Origin: Cymbomonas tetramitiformis
Lineage: Eukaryota > Chlorophyta > Pyramimonadophyceae > Pyramimonadales > Pyramimonadaceae
Assembly (NCBI GenBank): GCA_001247695.2
Contig: LGRX02028683.1
Coordinates: forward strand, 1-64,000
Length of the DNA: 64,000 bases
Direction: 5' to 3'
Below the pieces are notes generated by a model. The model was not told the DNA's origin. It saw nothing but the letters and a program-made list of their open reading frames with translations, and did not search any database. The stretch's first letter is position 1; every line of letters begins with the position of its first letter. Below, in pieces: positions 48,418-59,970 of this stretch. A program made the translations under genes and the position numbers.

Positions 48418-51400
48418 AACATGGATGTGTGATGGCAGATGCATGCGATTGGAGGGGGGTATTATTGATAGTATCGGCAATCAAGGAAACGGCCCTGTAG
48501 GTATCTGGATCGCATGCAAGGAGAAACGAGTGTGGATCGCCTAGTAAGCCATTATGTCCACTGCGTATACTTGCAATAAAAGGGGTATATCATTGTGATA
48601 GTGAACAAAAATATAGAATTGTTTGCAAGATATAGCAATACAATATATCCCATTGGGTATTTGGGATTTTACACATCAGGCACGCGACGTGATCTTGACA
48701 ACGAGAACCGTGCGTTCGCTTGCGATGTGCGATCCGAGTGTTTTTGCAATCGGAGCCGCATAAGACTGCCGAGCACTATGGGCACGCCTCCTAGAAATGT
48801 AATTAGCTGCTGTATATTACCTAACTAAAGATCGCTAACCGCTCAAATCATAATTGATGTAGCAATTAGGTAAGTATTATGCTGTAGCCAAATGCATTCA
48901 TTGCCTGAAATGTCTGACGCACTCGATCCCTGTGTAGCCGCAGGGCACATCGGTCTCGGGTATATCCGGAAACAAGAATTGTATTCGTCACGTTGACACA
49001 GCAAACGCACAAAAAATCATGTATATCTAGGTTTAAATACACAAGACTAAAATAATTCAAAGTAAAGCTGTCAGCAATTGAATTTGGAGGAGTTCTGTAT
49101 CGAGCAAATGAATATGCTGGCTCGCATCTTGACGGCCTTTTAAAATTGCCGAAACCAGAGTGGTACAGTAATTTTAATAATTTGTTGGGCACATTCCTTT
49201 TCAGCGGATACATGAGATTTGCGATAAGCTGTATGTTGTCTTCCAACTCATGCTCATCTCGTCAGCAGTGCTGAACTTCATTTAATATCAGCTGCAATTT
49301 CCATCAAGAAAATATAATACGTAGCAGTCATGAATAAATGTGTTTGTCAGCATACGGATTGTTTTGGAGAAGTCCAAATAATGGATTATTGATAATGCCC
49401 GGATCTCCCTTTCGACGACTCGATGACAGCATTCCAACCCCCACTGACTAGCCGCAAATAGAAGGCCTATGTAGAACAGAGGTAAAAGGGTTAAGGTGAC
49501 CCACCGGAAATTCGGGAGGACATGTAGACTTGGCTTCGTGCTCCTGCATCCACCACATTCAGCTTACACAGGGCAGGTGTCATAATGAGAGGCAGCTTAG
49601 CGCTCTTGATCGCCGTTTGTGGAGTCAACCCGCATGTCCGAAGCATCTGAAACTGCCCTGTTTTGACGGTGACGCATACCCCCGACGCGCCAAAATCGAG
49701 GCAAAACACAAGTGCTTTGCCCCAAGTGCTTTGCCCCACACGGTCGGCCCGGCACGTGCTCCTGAGTATGACTCATGACCTCTGCAACGTGGATGCGGCG
49801 GATAGGGGTTGAGGGATACCACGAGGCGACCTTCGAAGGGCCAGATGCCTGGTTGGATGCCTCCGCACCCGCCTCCAGGTGGCCGAGACACAGAACTGCC
49901 TCCGCGACGATGCCCTTCCTCGAGAAGGAGAAAACAGAGCAGGAAGCGCACCATATCGTCCGTCCACAGGTGTGTGATGTCAGTCACTTCCTCGGAAATC
50001 TCTCCAACTGGTCAGACCGGATACTTCGGAACATCTTTTCGGAGGTCCCCTGCGGACGGAGCATTTCTCAGGCACCGATCCTCGGGGCTGGTGACAGATG
50101 GCAGCGGGCAGGCTTTTGGAACGCCTGTGGCGAAGACAAGGAAGTCGAAAGCATGCACCGAGAGAAGAATCAAGAAGTTGACCTGCACGAAGCCAGATGA
50201 AGACCAGAAGTCTCGTGAGTGCGCACTCCACTCCGATGCTTCTTACCAAAAGCTGCGGGGAGACGGTAGTGCACACCGACGTTGGTATTCCCGTATTGGT
50301 GCGCATAGCACCTGTGTACCTCTAAATTAGACTGCGCCAGAATCTGCATCTACAGCGTAAGCCTGGCTGGCAGACTTCGATAAAAATCTTGCAAGGACCC
50401 GGCCTAATGGAGTTCCGCCTCGGCGACTGCGGCTGTGACCCATAGGCACTATTCCCTTCCGTGAGGGGTTAATAGACATAACACAATATCAACCGGAGAC
50501 GTGTAATTCTAGCCTGGGGACTTACACCCAATTGAGGAAATCATACGTGGTGACACTGTGCACGAATGACGCTGTGAAACAATACGACTCGAAACTGTTC
50601 GTAATGATCGACAGCTCACATCCAGTAGGGCTTGTCACAAGATATGATCTTCCGAAAATCGAACGGATGCCCAAAGAATTTGAGACGTAGAAGCTCCTTA
50701 CCTCCCTAAGAAAAAATGGTGCACCACTGTCAACAAAGAGACACAGGAACAGTGTGAACGAGGTGTTCTCTTTGATGGCTATCAAGCGAAAAAGGGCTTG
50801 AATTGAGTTCTTTGATATGTGACACAGCACACAACCAATCGTGAAACGATTTGAAGGTCAGAATGGAAACGTTGCTGGGCAGAAAATATCTCGAATAGAA
50901 TGGATCCAATATTGTGAGTCCTGCGCAAAACTTCTATTGTCGCAGGCCATTCTCAAGTGCAAGAATGCATGTGGCTCAGAAGGATTGTCATGTGCGGTGC
51001 ACATCCCACCGGCCATCGCAATTCGTAGGCGTCCGGATCTAGCGCACGGCAGACATCTCATCATCTTAACGTCTGCACCTTCTGAAAGTGTTGAGGCGAG
51101 CGCAGGTGTGGGTTAGTGAGCACGTTTGGGCTTGTACTTGGGAACGTGGAAGTGAAGGATTTTGAAAGTTCCCGTCTATGTTCGAGACGAGGACCCGCAC
51201 GGTACACCACGGAACAGGGAAAGCCAATCTTTTACGGCGAGAACAAACAAACCATGTGTTACCTGAAAAACATGTTTTGCCAACTGTAACCTTGCACGGT
51301 TGCGTTTTGGAAGTCACTGGCATCTCGACGTAGGTGTCGGACGATTTTCCATGTTACCCATCTCCCAGACGTTAAGAGCTTCATTTCGAGGCTTGAGCCT

Positions 51401-51580
51401 TGACCAGTGGGCAGTTGCGCAAGCTAGTGCTAGGTCGAGTGAGGCGGTAACTATATGGTTGCTGCTGATCAAGTTTAGCAGTGTTATGAGCTTGGTGAGG
51501 GTGGTGGAGAAATTTCAGCTCAAAAGAGGTTTGGAACTCGCAAAAGTTTATCCAAGAGTAATGTCAAAGATGCGTAAGTA
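48418..51580. other. no confident gene; possible exons of an unidentified minus-strand gene
   Basis: Several minus-strand frames of 60-120 codons have protein-like composition but no recognised family: 49739-49491 (LDFGASGVCVTVKTGQF), 51064-50858 (AMAGGMCTAHDNPSEPH), 50830-50522 (FVDSGAPFFLREVRSFYV) and 51323-51066. Some are bordered by AG or GT that could be splice sites (for example TTTTTCAG before GTAACAC). I could not join them into one model. This is the best place in the window for a host gene, but the evidence is weak. Confidence 0.25.
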
Positions 51581-51585
51581 ACGTT

Positions 51586-51667
51586 CGCAGCCAGCAGGAT
51601 TTGAACCTGCGCGGGGAGTCCCCAATAGATTTCTAGTCTATCGCCTTAACCACTCGGCCATAGCTGC
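51586..51667 (-). tRNA. tRNA-Ser(AGA), minus copy
   Basis: 82 nt, class II. The acceptor stem pairs GCAGCTA with TGGCTGC (two G-U-type pairs), with discriminator G. The anticodon stem ATAGA/TCTAT encloses CTAGAAA, anticodon AGA. A long variable arm (GGGG-ACT-CCCC region) and the T-loop TTCAAAT are present. There is no intron and no encoded CCA. The nearest T4 run downstream is about 40 nt away, so termination may be poor. The sequence is identical to the plus-strand copy. Confidence 0.96.
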
Positions 51668-51770
51668 TAGTGATGATGTCACACGAAATAAGTGATGTAT
51701 TCAAAATACCTGGTAAGATATATTGTAAAATAACAAAATAAAATAAATTATGGGCTATTTGTCATCATCA

Positions 51771-51852
51771 GCAGCTATGGCCGAGTGGTTAAGGCGATAG
51801 ACTAGAAATCTATTGGGGACTCCCCGCGCAGGTTCAAATCCTGCTGGCTGCG
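51771..51852 (+). tRNA. tRNA-Ser(AGA), plus copy
   Basis: Identical over all 82 nt to the copy at 51586-51667 and divergent from it across a 103-bp AT-rich spacer. TTTT occurs three bases after the end (51855-51858), a normal RNA polymerase III stop. Both copies share GTCATCATCA or GACATCATCA just upstream, so the inverted duplication includes some 5' flank. Confidence 0.97.
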
Positions 51853-52539
51853 GATTTTCGCCACGTGTTTCATTCCTTTCGTTTTTAATTAAATTTCGCG
51901 ATTTTCTCTCTCTAACATCCCTCTGAGACTCTCACAAGACGGAGCCTCCGGACGCGGCGATTTTCTCCCGATTTTATCGTTTTTCAAAGATTTCTATGGT
52001 AGCGGTCCGGATGCTACGAGCTGTGGGTATTTCCAAAACCACTGCGCGAGGTGGGACAAGGTCCAGACGAGAGCAGACGAGAGCAGGGAACATATCATGA
52101 TATCAACGCCCTATGGCCGGTCTGTGGCCGTACGATGAGGGTTGTGGCCGAGGTTTGGCCGAGAGCCGAAATCGGCATTGGCCGTACGGCGTTTGTGGCT
52201 TGAGGGGCCCAAAAATTGTGTGGCCAAGCTGGCCGAAGGTGGGCTGTGACGATTTTCGATCGACAGGCGACTATTGCTGGACTTTAGGTTCAGGGATATT
52301 ATTATGGGCTCTGATAGCCCCTAGCCTGACCCGTCTCTGATCGGAACCGTGACTCCGCTAGTAGCTAGGATGACAGTACAGTAGTACTGTACTGTCAGTC
52401 ATCACTTCGTATTATCCGGGTTTCCGAGATGCATGATAAAAGCACTCGGCCGGACTGTTTATGGAGCTTAGCCAGTTCGTTTTCACCGAGCGGAACACCC
52501 GTTCTCGCAGGTTATGCGCGTCACCACTTTCCCGGTAAT
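51853..52539. other. intergenic, TGGCCG-rich
   Basis: No gene is seen. Repeated GTGGCCG/TTGGCCG motifs occur between 52110 and 52230. The 27-nt near-palindrome at 52371-52397 (13-bp arms around one G) is built from the same TACTGTCA motif as the repeats at 29160. Confidence 0.55.
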
Positions 52540-55500
52540 TGTCAGGGTTATGACCGATGACATATGTGTCATACATGTCATACGTGTCATACCTGTCATA
52601 CATGTCATACCATGTCATGTCATGTCATGTCATATATTATTATGACAGTCGGTCATGTCATATATTATTATGGCAGTCGACAGTATGGTCGATCATGACT
52701 GTACAGGTCGAGTCGCGTCATACATTTATGACAGTCGTCAGTACGGTCGACGATGACTGTACATGTCGCCAGATGATTATGTCATATCATCAGGCATCCC
52801 TGTCATCGAGAGTTCGTATGATTGAACTCGAAGATGGCAAAGCAAAGATACATCTTGGAAACAAACCAAGAACCATCTTTAGCTTTCAGCATGCGCAGAA
52901 CTCGCATGTGCAGCATGAACGAACTAGTCGTTACTACCATGCTGGTCGTTCAACCTACGTCTCGGGTTCACAACCCAATGGCGGTACCATCTAAGATGAT
53001 GGGTGACGTAGGTATAAAAGTGAGGAAGCGTTGTGCTTCAGCAGATCCTCTTACAGAGACTGCACTCACAAACCCGCTCATCCGTACACTCGCATTGCTG
53101 TCCAACTTTGCGGTGTTTCTTTTGTATATTGATAATATATTCACGGCGCTTGTATCTACAGCCGTATCAGTGGTATTCTAAAAGTCGTCAAGGCACGATA
53201 CTCGAGAACCCAAGTGGGTGCAGTGATAGACATAGCATATTTAATATTGTTCGCAGGTTTGCAGGAGGGCGCACATACGATAGCGCTCGCATAAAATTGA
53301 ATATCTGCAGCCCGAATAATATACGTTCGCATATAGAACCGTGACAGTGGCATTGCTTCCGCTCAGGCGAAGAACGAGAACTCAAGTGCAGCAGAATTGA
53401 CACATATACGTATATTGATTTGTATACAGCGCGACTGAGTTCGCATACATACCGTCGAATATCTGCACATACACGACAGCTTTCGCTTCAATACATCGTC
53501 AGCGATCCGAGCGGAATTGTGCATAAAATTGTCGGCGCGACATAAATCACATTCAGCATATACTGCGTCGAGGTGTGCGCACGATATATGTATGCTGTCA
53601 ATAATCGCAGGGTATGGTACGATGTGCGAGAATTAAGCGCGCATATGAAAAATGAGCGTCAATGCATATAATCTCATCAACTGCAACAGAGATGCACACA
53701 ATCTCATCATCAGCGACAGCGACATTCGCAATTGTACCGCGCGACCCGTACAGTATACATAAAGATGTGCGATGATCACAATTCGTACCGTGCGACGCAG
53801 ATGTGCGATGATCATAGTTCGTACCGTGCGACGCATGCATCAACATGCATATCGACATGCGACATATACAATTTGTATCACGCGCATACATAGTGTGCAA
53901 AATCTCGATGTTCGTACCATATCGCACCAAGTGGGCGCATACAGCGACAGATTGACGCATGATAAAATAAGGCCCAACTATACACATACATGCTGCGCAG
54001 AGATACTGTGTGCGACATCAGCATTGTTATACACACACATGCTGTGCAGAGATAGAGTGTGCGATATCGTCATCGTCATACACATGAATACTGTGATTGT
54101 GAATGAATGGTCATTATTATCACAGATCACTATCACATGGCATACTTTGATTGTGTGCACGGGATATACATGTGATCAAGCTAGATATACACATGTAAAA
54201 ATCCAGTATACATGCATACATGCATAAATACTTTGCTACTACTGTGCATGGTATATATACATCCATACATTATTGCTTGACATGCACGCATGCAACCTGA
54301 TCACGATAGCGGCTGTGCATACTGTCATACATACTTATTTACTGTGACATATTGCTAGAACTTGCAAGTCCAGTGCTATATTCAAAACCCAAGTAGTATA
54401 AGATGCCAGTCTTGATTGTTAAGACAGGAATTAGTACAGTTGTTCCATGACGAAGGATTTGGGATTGGACATATGTTCTCCTGTTAATCAAGTTGGATAC
54501 TCATCGGAGCTACTTGTGAAATTTACCATTCAACTCATCATTCATCAGGATGAGATGTACAAGATTACAGCAGTATACTAAAAATATTGATATACATCAT
54601 ACTTGTGATATGCTGTCCAGTGGTATACAGACAAACCTGTATGATTAACTTATATCGATTTACTTCAGTGTACTCAATCAGTAAGTACATATACAATATA
54701 TAGTTACTGTGTATACCATCCCATCAGATGCACATCACTATAAAACTAGATATAACAGTACTTATCATAGTCCTTACAATGATATTAATGTCAGTACATG
54801 TTATGGATATATTGACATTACACTAAGTCAGCAAGTGTACATGATCAATGTATAATACCAATATCTTATACATAATACATAGATACCATTTTCCAAACAC
54901 ATGTGCGTGGAAAATGTCAGTGATTGCGATAGATAAGGGAGCAGGATAAGACAAGATGCTGTAGGGCTGGATGGAGTTATCTCCAGACCCGAAGGCAAGA
55001 TACTGCACCCATTAAACAGCTGGTAACTGTTGGGTGCAGTCCACTCGTCATTCCACACACTATCGCTGGAGCAACATCAATATCTACATTGCATTCTGAC
55101 AGTTGATACAGATGATCACTTCACATGCATGTACCAACTCAGATCAGCAACCATACATGAATTGACGAAAGGTGGTTGTGGACGTACACATACACAAACA
55201 TTGTGTTGTGTAAAAACTGCTTAGATTACATCTAGCAGTGTCCAGATGTATTTGAACACAGAGATATCACTTGATATACTCGTTGTATACATCCAAATAT
55301 ATCTTAGGATCTGACACAACTGTGAATTCATTTACAGTTGATTTATCTTAAATATCACCAGAGAGTGCATTTGCCTCCATGGGTTTCAATCAGTAAAACC
55401 CAGAAATGTGATCAACCTCAGATGTTGATATGCAGAATAATTCACTTTTATGCCATGAAATTTGTCATGTGCAAAGGTGAAGTGATTTGCAGTGCTTCTG

Positions 55501-56310
55501 TACTTTGCAGTCCACACACACACAGAGATATGTATATATATATATACATATAGCCAAAAACGGCCAAAATGGGTAAAATCCGTTTGCGATAGATTTGAAA
55601 ATTGAAAATCGGACCCTATTTTATTTGATAATATGATTTTATACCTATTGAGGTATGAGAAAATCATAATGACAATAGTCATATCTCGTGTAACACCCTA
55701 GATATTAGGTGTGTAATATATAGGGGTGAACATATTGGCTGTAACGAAAAATCGGTCAAAATACAATACGTGTAATCTTTTGCAAATTCGGGATTGGTTT
55801 TTTTGCTATAATGGATATTTATCTATCAAATAACAATCCCTGAAAGACATAACACGTGTAACACCCTGTAACACCCTAATATTAGAATGTGTGTGTCAGG
55901 GGTGTAACGTACCCTCTGAAAATCACTTACATTCATGTAGGTATTAAATGCAGTTTTGCTTAAAAACCTTTGCAAAAAATTTATACTGCTTATTTTTTAC
56001 CTATATTAGGGTTACTGATATCATGTAACACCCTAATCATATTATTGGGTGAAAGGGCCACTGTAACCAGATATGCCCTAAATGCCACCTATTTATTGGA
56101 TACACTTTGTGTTTGGCAGATATATGTCATGTTGTTTTCGATGCAGACATGATTATATATCGGGCAACAACCCAAGAACTGTTGGGCAACAACCCTAAAA
56201 CTGTATGAGCTGCTTCCTATAAGGACTGCAAGCTATAAGCTATAAGCTATAAGGTATATAAACAACTGACTGACTATGTATTCACACTTCCTCAAGGGGG
56301 GAAGAAGGTG
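52540..56310 (+). repeat. very long LTR, inverted relative to the copy at 43320-46990
   Basis: Starts TGTCAGGGTTATGACC at 52540 and ends near CTTCCTCAAGGGGGGAAG at 56285-56302, matching the whole length of the other copy with substantial divergence. Recognisable blocks include the TGTCATAC(A/G) array (52555-52640), GTTCACAACCCAATGG (52968), GACGAAGGATTTGGGATT (54460) and TGTTGTGTAAAAACTGCTTAG (55203). No gag follows it, so it is a solo or truncated LTR. I found no 5-bp target duplication. Confidence 0.65.
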
Positions 56311-56499
56311 GATAGGATTCACACATATCCATTTCATATTCCGATCTGGTTATTTCTGATGGATTGCTTTTGATAAAATCACTGCATCCACAAATAACGT
56401 TGAAATCTGTACAAACGTTAAATCCACCATCACTAATAAAGTGTAAACTCGGATGGGAAACTATATCCCAATGACTATAAGTTGACTCTTGCTCAGCAT

Positions 56500-57745
56500 T
56501 TACATTCTCGAGTAAGTTTGGAATGCTGAACTATATACATAACATATAACCTGATACCATGCTTAATTGCATTTCCTGGATCAGAAGATGATAGTTATAT
56601 AATGTATATATATATATATCCCACCTGATATACTTTGGCACTATAGCTGTATATAAGAGTGGGAAGGACAAGTGCATCGCTGTAAGACTGGTTGATATAG
56701 TCCCAGTGCTGAAGGCAGAATTTGGCACCTGAATAACAGCTGATAACTGTTGGTGACCATCATGCAAGACCTTCCAAGCGTAACTCCTTTGATCCCGAGA
56801 TGCAAGTGAATTGTTCATAATATGTTGACATCACATAAAAGCATTCTGATAAAAACCCTATATATTCATATGAGCTGTCATCACTACAATGACATGGGTT
56901 TTTGAATCGTCGAAATAAGTAACTCCGATGAATTCACTAGTACAGAATAAGCTGTTGAGATTATTCCTCCGGCTGGATTTCAATCATTCACAATCCCTGT
57001 ACATTCCGGTGACAAAATATTGCACTGGACTGATCACCATATTGGTATAATCTGTGATATATAAGTCACCAGAGAAAGCATTGCAATCAGCATAATGCTG
57101 TTTAGACTCACAAAGATGAGTAATATATATTCTCATATGTAATAAACAGAGGCACAATGTGACCTACGCTAAAATCGCGTATGCTCGGGCACTGTATTGT
57201 GACCTGCGCTAAGATCGTGTATGCATGGACACAACATGACTCGTGCCAATGACGTGGACATATTTTTTGCCACGACATCACATCTGAAATCAATAAATCA
57301 CTCAGAGTAAAGGTGTTGACATCAGTATAGCACCATTATACATATAGTCATGAGGATTTTAAGGAAGACATAGTCTCTCCGATATTGACAAACATGGTAC
57401 ATATATATATATACGAAGTATATATATATATTCATGTTTTCTGATTATATATTGATATCCCACAGCATACGATGATGGTAATTGCAAACCACTTCGCCGC
57501 TGGAGGGTAGTGTTGTATATATACAGCACATGCTTGGGTACTATATGACCCACGCTAATGACGTGGATTCGGGCTGCATCCCAATAACTGCAATGCACCT
57601 TCGGTGCAAGGGGCTGCAACCCGAGAACTGCTATCCAGCTTCATAAAAAGCTTCCACGTCATCACAAAGAGGTCGGACCTCTGTTGTATTTGAACGGCGC
57701 TTGACAACCGCCTAGCAATACACTTCCTTGAGGGGGGAAGATGAT
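56500..57745 (+). repeat. second, more diverged LTR-like copy
   Basis: Shares order and short blocks with the last part of the preceding LTR: GCTGTAAGACTGG against GCTGTAGGGCTGG, AACAGCTGATAACTGTTGG against AACAGCTGGTAACTGTTGG, the GGGCTGCAACCCGAGAACTG block, and the terminal ACACTTCCTTGAGGGGGGAAG at 57717-57738. The 5' part is missing. It lies in the same orientation. Confidence 0.5.
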
Positions 57746-59885
57746 AAGCTAGAAATACAACTAAAAACCAAATAAATAATAAAGACAAATAATAAAACAA
57801 GTAAGTTGCATCATTGTTTTTGTTTTGGTAAGCCTGACTGTATACAATCAAACCATTCAGAACTCCATGAAGTTGACACATACATCAGCCATGACATACA
57901 TATGAGCTTGATTTTGAAGACCTAGACATTGTATACATCTGGTCTAGCATGTATCCAGACTAGAATTGTATATTGACACGGTGCAAGCACTATAGCCTCT
58001 GCCACCGATGATCATTGAAAGGGGCAACCATTCTTGATATTTCATACATATCATCTGATTGGATCATTAAAGGTGTCAAGATTACTCAATGCAATATGCA
58101 GGCCACGGCCTGAGTATAACACCTAGAAGGTCGAAGCCACTGAGCTGACCAATGCAGCATAAATGTTAGCTGCCTTGAAGGCTATACAGCCTATTGCCCT
58201 TATGTCTTGATATGTATCCGTGTATTGGCATCTCTTTGAGGTAATTATGCCTACTGAATGAGCCATATATCAACCATTTTGTCTTCATTGATCATTACAT
58301 ATCTGATCATATCGCCATTGAGCAATGCCTATTCTGTGAGATAATATATCACGAGGCATTTCATTATTGCACATTAAACAATTGTAGTGCAACAAAGATC
58401 GTCAGCTCTTCATCATACCAAAAGGTTGAGTTGTTGTCATAAGTATTGATTTTTCAGACACCATTTCTCAGAGGACTATTCATCATGAAAGACAAAGTCT
58501 GTGCAATCATGGCTATTCAGCCTCCGACATAGCTGACATAGCTATTTAGCTTATGACCCAACCGTTGTTAAGCAGCCTCCACGCCATATGGCTGAAAAAT
58601 GGCAAGCAATCTCTTCGGTCATTCTTGGGCATAGGCAATCAAGTACAGCCAATCCAGGATGTTTATCCCAAAATTCTCCAAGAGTTATTCATGTTTTTTC
58701 AGTGTCATATGAAAATAGCTAATATACCGCCCTATGATGGAAGTCATCTCCTTCAACGAGGGGAAGTGGTTATGCTGTAAAGTTGACCAATCTGATCATC
58801 ATAAAAGTGACAGATTTGAGAAAATCGATTGAAACTTGTATTGAAAATAACTATTCCTTACAATAAGGTATTGCACCTAAGGGAATAAGGGTTTCATCGT
58901 CTGAAATAGGAAAAGACTTTTACATTGACTCTAGTTCCTGAATCCAGAATCGCATAGAAAAATATTCTATCCTGTACATATAGAAAGCACATTAGATTCA
59001 GATTCTGAACATTCAAGTGGGCTTGAATGCACTCAAATTTGTACTGAGTTGCAATTGTCCAAAGTTTTTACTCTGACATCATTACTTATTTGTGGAATAG
59101 CATACAATGGTATAAACCATCCACATATAGATTAACACCATATTTGTAATTTCATATCATTTTGGCACATAAGACAAGCATGCTTCATTAAGGAATGAAA
59201 ACTCTTTCAAAGTTCATTCTGGAATATTTAGAAATTTGTTGCCGCATCCATTAGGCCACGAAGTCTTGGAAAACCCGCAATCTGCATATGGTCTCCAAGC
59301 ACAGTTCATCCTCATTCTGGAAAGTGACAGAAATTTTATAGTCATAAAACAAGTCACAATTCTATCGGATTGAAATGACACATTCATCATTCATATTTCT
59401 TTATCATAACAAGTCTCTGAATAGTGTTTGCCCAAAAATAAAATGGGCACCATTGAGATAAGTGATCATGTGCTGAAGAATATACACATATCACTAAGCA
59501 ATGCCATGTTCTATTCATGATGAAATGACATGTCAGCCATCCATCAACTACGAAAATACAACTCGTAGTAAGTTGTTGTCATTACGGACACTTCTTGATT
59601 GACTCTCCATTAGCTTCGATACCAAAGTTAACTTCGGTACTGATTTCTTTGTTCATCATGACAATCATTATCCAGAACCATTGTCTAAGTTGGGTACACT
59701 ATAGTAACCCTGAACTGACAAAGTATGTGGGCTGCAACCCAACGACTGCATTTGACATCATCTGGCATTTGCCACATTCAAAAACGTCAGGCATATTGCC
59801 AATATGACGTAGAGAGAATCAATGTTCAGATTGACATTGTTACCTCTAAAGCATTCGATGAGTAATCTCAGTCTGATTCTCTATC
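57746..59885. other. AT-rich stretch, no gene recognised
   Basis: Frames are short and without family resemblance. One GGGCTGCAACCCAACGACTG at 59729-59750 recalls the LTR ends, so further old LTR fragments are possible. No RNA gene is seen. Confidence 0.5.
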
Positions 59886-59927
59886 AAAAAGAAAAGAAAA
59901 GAAAAAGAGACACCCTTTTTCGGGGTG
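59886..59927 (-). other. LINE 3 3' stem-loop and T-rich tail
   Basis: In element sense the stem CACCC...GGGTG (59927-59923 against 59915-59911) is followed at once by TCTTTTTC and TTTTC units. Confidence 0.7.
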
Positions 59928-59970
59928 TGGGGCTTTGTGAGTCCCCATGACTCTTCTCCTATCCTTTCTC

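Noticed and set aside
55500..55600. Short plus and minus frames in AT-rich LTR DNA
   Set aside because: Length and composition are as expected by chance; they overlap microsatellite sequence.
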